From assembly GCF_030052995.1 (NCBI RefSeq), contig NZ_JASJPW010000007.1, positions 70,875-134,874 of the forward strand: DNA of 64,000 nucleotides. Direction: 5' to 3'. Source of the DNA: Gemmobacter sp. 24YEA27. Its GTDB lineage: Bacteria > Pseudomonadota > Alphaproteobacteria > Rhodobacterales > Rhodobacteraceae. The position numbers and the translations under genes are program-made. The notes below the pieces were generated by a model. That model saw nothing but the letters and a program-made list of their open reading frames with translations. It searched no databases and had not been told where the DNA came from. Positions 60,901 to 64,000 of this stretch are shown piece by piece. Numbering within the stretch: position 1 is the first letter of the stretch; each line of letters begins with the position of its first letter.

Positions 60901-63900
60901 TGTCCAATATGATCGTGCTGTCCTGGGGCGGCGAGGGGGCGCTGGACTGGTTGCGCGCACATGTCGGCAGCGTTGCCGCCGTGCTGGTGGAGCCGGTGCA
61001 AAGCCGCCATCCCGAAACCCGCCCTGCGAATTTCGTCCGCGAATTGCGTCGCTTGACCGAAGCCAGCGGCACTGCGCTGGTGATGGATGAGGTGGTGACC
61101 GGCTTCCGCACCGGCCCGCGCGGGATGCAGGGCAACTGGGGGGTCGACGCGGATCTCGCGACCTATGGCAAGGTCATCGGCGGCGGCCTGCCGGTGGGGA
61201 TGCTCGCGGGAAAGCGCCGCTTCATGGATGCGCTGGACGGCGGCTTCTGGTCCTATGGCGACGACAGCGCGCCCGAAACGGCGCCCACCTTCTTTGCCGG
61301 AACCTTTGTGCGTCACCCTCTGATCCTTGCCGCCGTCAGCGCCACGCTCGACCATATCGAAGCGCATGGCCCGGATCTCTGGGACCGAACGGCCGCAAGG
61401 ATGGGCGTTCTGGCCGAGGGGCTTAACGCAAGGCTGGCGCGCGACGGGCTGCCGCGCCTCGTAGAGGGCTATTCCAGCTGGTTTGTGCTGAACCTGCCCG
61501 GTCACGACGCCAATGCAACGCTCCTGTGGCCGCTGATGCGGCTGAGCGGCATCCATATCCAGGTGGGCTATGCCGCCTTCGGTACCACCACGCATTCCGA
61601 AGCCGATTTCCAAGCCTTCGACACCGCCTTCAACGATGCGCTGGATACACTGCAATCGGTGGGGATCATGGCGGGCGATGGCACCGGGACGGCGGCGCTG
61701 CGCCCTGTTGTTCTGCCCGCCGCCCAGCCCGATCCCGGCCCCTTTCCGCTGACCGAGGTGCAGCGTGAAATCTGGCTGACCAGCCAGTTGTCGGATGAGG
61801 CCTCGTGTAGTTTCAACGAAAGCGCTTCTCTGGTGATGAAAGGTGCGCTGGACGAAGCGGCGCTGACCCGGGCACTGGCCCAGGTGGTGGCGCGGCACGA
61901 CGGCTTGCGGCAGGTCTTTGCGCCCAATGGCGAAAGTTTCCGCATCCTGCCGCCCTTCACGCCCGATCTGATCCGCCACGACCTGACCGCCACGGACGGG
62001 GCAGAGGCCGCGCTGGCCGAGCTTTTGCACGCCGATTCCGCGCGGCCGCTGGATCTGATCACCGGCGCGGCCTTCCGGCTGATGCTGTTGCGCACCGGGG
62101 CTGATGATCATGTGCTGGTGGTCAATGCCCATCACATCATCTGTGACGGCTGGTCGATGAACCTGATCTTCGGCGATCTGGCGCAGATCTATGCGGCGGA
62201 GCGTGAGGGGCGCAACGCCACCCTGCCGCCCGCGCCCTCTTTTGCCGCCCATGCGAGACGCGCCGCAACCCTTCCCGAGCCGGAGGCGAGCGCCGTTTGG
62301 TGGCGCGCGGTCCATGCCGTGCCCGCCGGTCTTCCCGACCTGCCACTGGACCATCCGCGCGGGGCGATGCGCTCTTTCAGGGGCGCGACGCTGACCGCGC
62401 ATCTCCCGGCGGACCTGGTGAAGATTGCGCGCAAGGCAGGGGCGAAACAAGGCTGTACCCTGTTTGCCACGCTCTTCGCGGCGCTGAACCTGACGCTGGC
62501 CCGGCTGACCGGCACCGATGATCTGGTGATCGGCGTGCCCACAGCCGGCCAGACTTTGCTGGAGGACCAGGCGCTTGTGGGTCATTGCGTCAACTTCCTG
62601 CCGATCCGCACGCAGATCGACCGGAGCGAGACCGCGGCCGCCTTTCTGTCGCGCACGGGCCGGGTGGTGCTGGAGGCCTTTGACCATAGCGACTATACCT
62701 ATGGCACCATGGTGCGCGCGCTTAATCTGAAACGCGGGCTGGACCGTCTGCCGCTGACCGAGGTGCAGTTCAATCTGGAAAAAATCGCCAGCGGCATGGA
62801 GATGGGCGGGCTTCAGGTCGCAGCCCATCCCAACCCCAAGACGGCGGTGAATTTCGATCTGTTCTTCAATATGGTCGAAAGCCCCGATGGGCTGCGGGTG
62901 GATGTCGATTACAACGCAGACCTCTATGAGCCTGCGACGGTGGCACGCTGGCTGGGGCATCTGGAATGCCTGCTGGAAGGCCTGACCGCCCCCGATGCGG
63001 GGCCGGTAGGCCGCTTGCCGGTGCTGCCTGCGGCACAGATCGACCATCTGGTGACGGGACTGAATGCGACGGCGTGGCCCGTTTCCGCTTTGCTGGTGCA
63101 AGCGATCCTGGCGCAGAGGCCTGACCGCATCGCGCTCGAGGACGGGGCGGCGCAGATGACCTATGGCGCGCTGGACCGGCGTTCGGCGGATTACGCCGCT
63201 GCCCTTGCCACGGCCTTGCCGGACAAGGGCGAGCGGGTCGGCATTCTGATGCAGCGCTCGGCGGATCTGGTGGCCGCGATGCTGGGGGTGATGCGCGCCG
63301 GCCATGTCTTCGTGCCGCTGGACCCTGGCCATCCCGCCGCCAGGCTCAACGCGGTCCTGGATGCCGCGCGGGTTGGACTTGTGCTGCACGATGCGGATAT
63401 GCCGCACGAGGCCCTGGCCGGGCGCAACCTGCTGGCAACGCGGGAAGTGATCAGGGCCGATCCGGGCGTCCTGCCCGAGGTCGCCCCCGAAGACAGCGCC
63501 TATATCCTCTTCACCTCCGGCTCCACCGGCACCCCGAAGGGGGTGGAGATCAGCCATGGCGCGCTGGCCAATCTGATCACCTCGATCTGCGATGAGCCCG
63601 GGATCGGGCAGGGAGCAGTCTGCTTGCCGTCACCACGGTCAGCTTTGACATCGCCCTCCTGGAACTCTTCGCGCCGCTGGCCGCAGGCGGGCGGGTGGTG
63701 ATCGCCGCTCAGGAGGATGTGCTGGACGGCTTTCGTCTGGTTGCCCGCCTGAACCGGGGTGACATCACCCATCTGCAAGCCACGCCGACACTGTGGTCGA
63801 TGTTGCTGGAGGCAGGGCTGACCCCTGTGCCGGGGCTGACCATGCTTTGTGGGGCGAGCCACTCAGCGCGGATCTCGCGGTCTCGGCTGACTGCCGGAGG

Positions 63901-64000
63901 GGCGCCTTTGTGGAACTCTACGGCCCGACCGAAACGACGATCTGGTCTGCGCTGGAGCGGGTGCAGCCGGGGGCGCGCGTGACCATCGGCCATCCGATCG
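54993..64000 (+). CDS. Hybrid NRPS-PKS megasynthase A-T-KS-AT-ACP-AMT-C-A (frameshifted, runs off window)
   Basis: Starts at ATG 54993. Domains with key motifs: adenylation A1 about 55050-56570 (YIIYTSGSTGRPKG, NLYGPSEATVY, GRTDRQVKIGGRRIEL, NGKIDRKAL); carrier 56600-56830 (EAGGTSLQLL); ketosynthase 56883-58160 (TACSTS, HGTATPLGDPIE, GSIKGNIGHLDAAAG); acyltransferase 58440-59330 (GHSVGEFA, and HAFHS, the malonyl-type motif); ACP 59680-59890 (LGFDSLFLGQF); Ala/Pro linker; class III aminotransferase 60320-61660 (TYGKVIGGGLPVG with the PLP lysine); condensation 61730-63030 (HHIICDGWS); adenylation A2 from 63100 (YILFTSGSTGTPKG). Shifts lie near 55205, 55610, 56875, 57958, 58200, 58370, 63620 and 63870; the 5 kb between the last two groups is unbroken. 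Inferred output: an acyl starter extended by malonyl, beta-aminated, then joined to glycine. Confidence 0.85.

Noticed and set aside
60726..63557. A 943-codon open frame antisense to the megasynthase
   Set aside because: It is His/Arg/Gln-rich, has no domain character and mirrors codon positions of the real gene; GC-rich coding DNA commonly gives such shadows.

Overview
The window looks like part of a large plasmid or chromid from a high-GC alphaproteobacterium of the Rhodobacteraceae, most like Paracoccus or a relative. The reasons are the GC-rich codon use, a complete repABC replication and partition module, an imuA/imuB/dnaE2-type mutagenesis remnant, and cell-envelope and exopolysaccharide genes of the kind these replicons carry. 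No rRNA, tRNA or CRISPR array was seen. Many genes are broken by single-base shifts, often at short G or C runs, while several very long frames are intact. I therefore describe broken genes across the shift and treat most shifts as probable sequence errors rather than true decay.

Layout. (1) 51-4533, plus strand: a five-gene efflux/export operon (small lipoprotein, HlyD/MacA-like adaptor, TolC-like outer-membrane lipoprotein, ABC ATPase, FtsX/MacB-like permease). (2) 4741-5005: remnant of an IS481-family element. (3) 20088-5534, minus strand: a two-gene operon encoding a roughly 3,660-residue secreted DUF11-repeat protein and a 1,190-residue outer-membrane beta-barrel protein. (4) 20736-21923: a tyrosine recombinase. 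(5) 22083-25616: repA, repB and repC, with two long parS-like palindromes at the repB stop and a predicted antisense counter-transcribed RNA between repB and repC. (6) 25722-27518: an SRAP protein, imuA, and a scar joining the front of imuB to the last residues of dnaE2.

(7) 27499-39671: fifteen genes centred on an ECF sigma factor and a membrane protein likely to be its anti-sigma. The other thirteen are exported or membrane proteins, mostly of unknown function, in four operons. Each operon is preceded, 27-36 bp before its first start codon, by the same promoter (GCAAAA, 17 bp, CGTCYYAY). I read this as a self-contained ECF regulon, and it is the best candidate here for an undescribed system.

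(8) 40374-54990: an exopolysaccharide locus with outer-membrane export protein, tyrosine autokinase co-polymerase, three glycosyltransferases, Wzy-like polymerase, Wzx-like flippase and priming sugar transferase. A CocE/NonD-type hydrolase, a TIGR04325-type methyltransferase, a phosphopantetheinyl transferase and two tiny related membrane peptides are interleaved. (9) 54993 to the window end: a hybrid NRPS-PKS megasynthase (A-T-KS-AT-ACP-aminotransferase-C-A...) starting directly after the last glycosyltransferase. Its second A domain carries the textbook glycine specificity code, and the phosphopantetheinyl transferase at 46733 could activate its carrier domains. Polysaccharide and peptide/polyketide assembly thus share one locus.
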